Source of the DNA: a virus
Length of the DNA stretch: 23,499 nucleotides
Reading direction: 5' to 3' (one strand)
IMG/VR virus record: IMGVR_UViG_3300025110_000133
Span: 1-23,499 of that record
Shown: one piece after another, positions 21,861 to 23,499 of the stretch
Position numbering within the stretch: position 1 is the stretch's first letter
Layout: each line of letters opens with the position of its first letter
Position numbers and translations under genes: made by a program
The notes under the pieces: model-generated
What the model was told of the DNA's origin: nothing
The model's input: the letters and a program-made list of their open reading frames with translations, nothing else
The model's database searches: none

Positions 21861-23499
21861 TTAATTTAGGCTTGGGGTGTTCAACCAACTATCTACTCCT
21901 GAGTTTACCTCTGTTTGGTTGATAGACATGGATTTATTTTTTCTTGCTTCGTTTTCTAGGATTAATTTGCCTAGATGATTTTTACTAATAGGTAGATCAT
22001 TAGCTAAAGCTTCTTTATATTCTGTGATTAGTTCTATCTCGTAGACTTCTTTTGCTTTCTGTGCGAATGGTCTAATTATATTCTGAAGGTATTTAACCTT
22101 CTCTGAAGTCTGTCCTTCTACATTTTCGTCAGGAAGGTTATTGTAATGTGGATCTCGGATGACTGTTCTATTTAAAACTTCTTCAAGTGTTTCTCCACCT
22201 ACTTTAATTTCTTGAGTACCAATAACTTTAAATCTATTTAGTTCTAATTCATCTAACTTTCTTCTTGGTAAATTAAATACTCTTGGACTCCACATACGGA
22301 AATAACTACCCCGACCACGTAATCTGTAGATTTCTTGATGTGCGTCACTAATTGATTTATCTCTAGCTTTAAATGCTGATTGTGGGAGGAATAAATCGTT
22401 AGAAAGCTTAAGTATTGGTTCTGAAGGTTTGAAATTATTAGATCCTAAGATATAAGAATTACGAACTGGTAGCCCTGTTATATCATCTAAGACTGGGGGT
22501 TGTGTTTGAGATAATCCAGGTGTGTCTTTTAAAATACTATTAATAATATTTACATACATTCCTCTATGTTTCTCACCATTAACAGTAAAAGAAGTTTTGG
22601 TTTGTCTGATATAAGGATCTAAAGATCTAGCTGCATTTCTTATAGGTGATGGATACCAGCTAACAGCTTTGTTTGATAAGAATCTTTCCCAAGGATTTCT
22701 GCTGCCTTCATAAGCTTTTCTCTGACTTAAAGTCCCACTAATTAAATCTGATATTTCTAACATTCCACCCATAACAGTTTTGACAGTTTGACCTAATCCA
22801 ACATCTTTTACTGTTTTAAATATGGTGTGCATTTCTGCTGCAAACAAAGCATTGCCTGTTATAGGGTTATTAGTCTTTTCATAATCAGTTAAATTTGAAT
22901 AGTTATGGACAAACGAACCAACAGAAGAGAAAATTGTTCCCATTAAATCAAAAGGACTTAAATCTATAAATGGCCCCCATTTTTTAGTAACAGGATTTTT
23001 GATACTAATACCAAAGTTTTGTATTCCTATTCTCTGGTCTTGGTATCTGTCGCTTGTATTTGTAGATGGAGGTGGACTGAATCTTACATATCCTGTTTGA
23101 TGTAATCCATAGCCTACAGCTAATATTTGTGAAGCAGTTGCCATATATCCATTAGTTAAAGCTCTTTGGAAAACATTTTCACTTGCCATGTCACGTTGAT
23201 AACTATCAACAAAGTCTCTTGCAATAGGTACTGCTGTTAATAAGTCTTTAGTTAAGTTAACTGGTGTTCTATTAATAGGGCTAATTAAACCACCTGCAAT
23301 TTGTTCTCCAGCATTTCCACGGTGTAATTTCTGGACTTGTTTTCCATAAACATTTAAAAGATCTGTTACTGGTTGTAAGTAGTTTTTAGCTGGTTCTTCG
23401 TTTACATATTCTTCTGCATATTCCATAAGTTCTCTTGAGTCTGTTATACCTTTCTGTCTACCTTTCTTTACTCCAAATTCATGTGTTCTTGCTTCTGGT
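21861..23499 (-). CDS. gp16-like internal virion protein, C-terminal part (5' end outside window)
   Basis: The frame is open to the right edge of the window, so the ATG at 23426 is internal and 546 C-terminal residues are visible. The place directly before the gp17-like fibre is that of T7 gp16 (1318 residues), the ejected core protein with lytic transglycosylase activity at its N-terminus. That catalytic part would lie outside the window. Visible features are an aromatic/Gly segment (SQILAVGYGLHQTGYVRFSPP), a PFIDLSPFDLMGTIFSSVGSF amphipathic stretch, a conserved-looking NPWERFLSNKAVSWYPSPIRN block and a long charged C-terminal helix. Assignment rests on synteny and general resemblance to cyanopodovirus gp16 tails. 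Confidence 0.72.
   Translation of the reverse strand, partial: PEARTHEFGVKKGRQKGITDSRELMEYAEEYVNEEPAKNYLQPVTDLLNVYGKQVQKLHRGNAGEQIAGGLISPINRTPVNLTKDLLTAVPIARDFVDSYQRDMASENVFQRALTNGYMATASQILAVGYGLHQTGYVRFSPPPSTNTSDRYQDQRIGIQNFGISIKNPVTKKWGPFIDLSPFDLMGTIFSSVGSFVHNYSNLTDYEKTNNPITGNALFAAEMHTIFKTVKDVGLGQTVKTVMGGMLEISDLISGTLSQRKAYEGSRNPWERFLSNKAVSWYPSPIRNAARSLDPYIRQTKTSFTVNGEKHRGMYVNIINSILKDTPGLSQTQPPVLDDITGLPVRNSYILGSNNFKPSEPILKLSNDLFLPQSAFKARDKSISDAHQEIYRLRGRGSYFRMWSPRVFNLPRRKLDELELNRFKVIGTQEIKVGGETLEEVLNRTVIRDPHYNNLPDENVEGQTSEKVKYLQNIIRPFAQKAKEVYEIELITEYKEALANDLPISKNHLGKLILENEARKNKSMSINQTEVNSGVDSWLNTPSLN

Noticed and set aside
1-23499. CRISPR array, insertion sequence or integrase
   Set aside because: No spaced direct repeats, terminal inverted repeats, transposase or recombinase motifs were seen in the window.

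Overview
The window is part of the genome of a short-tailed, T7-like phage (Autographiviridae type). The hallmark T7 set is present: single-subunit RNA polymerase, gp2.5-like ssDNA-binding protein, endonuclease I, primase-helicase, gp6-like exonuclease, terminase pair, a gp16-like internal virion protein and a gp17-like tail fibre. Several accessory proteins resemble, from memory, proteins recurrent in phages of marine picocyanobacteria (Prochlorococcus/Synechococcus). These are the two tail fibres with 'ELNKLDGVT'/'GGLTWAA' repeats, the 'QGVQVLQGP' secreted protein, the 254-residue 'VGDIYIPDTII' protein and its 64-residue partner. The DNA is AT-rich and gene-dense, with many 1-20 nt overlaps and few strong Shine-Dalgarno sites. 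A cyanopodovirus is the best guess; the host is inferred, not shown.

Layout. (A) 9825 to 1, minus strand: the early and replication arm. A sigma70-like promoter at 9798-9825 starts a string of small genes of unknown function, several under 60 residues. These are followed by a zinc-ribbon protein, RNA polymerase, SSB, endonuclease I, two small genes, primase-helicase, exonuclease, a 60-residue protein, a 480-residue virion-type protein and the start of a glycine-rich protein cut by the window edge. No DNA polymerase lies between helicase and exonuclease, where T7 has it. (B) About 9826-10295: a gene-free divergent region with an 11-bp tandem repeat, phased GGATCT words, G/C runs and hairpins. 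(C) 10296-14766, plus strand: small and large terminase, a 70-residue protein, a two-TM holin-like protein and three signal-peptide proteins. One small membrane-protein gene lies antisense at 12463-12639. (D) 23499 to 14678, minus strand: the gp16-like C-terminus, the gp17-like fibre, a second fibre, a one-TM peptide and a conserved membrane-anchored protein. The last of these converges on module C with an 89-bp coding overlap.

How it works together (inference). Host polymerase would fire the promoter near 9.8 kb to make the small early proteins and the phage RNA polymerase. That enzyme would then drive replication, structural and packaging genes. The terminase/secreted-protein block is inverted relative to the tail block, which differs from the single-strand layout of T7. 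Non-coding signals worth attention are a repeated ACCCACCAC element just upstream of minus-strand start codons, twin hairpins between early genes, and a compact tRNA-like fold at 9521-9568.
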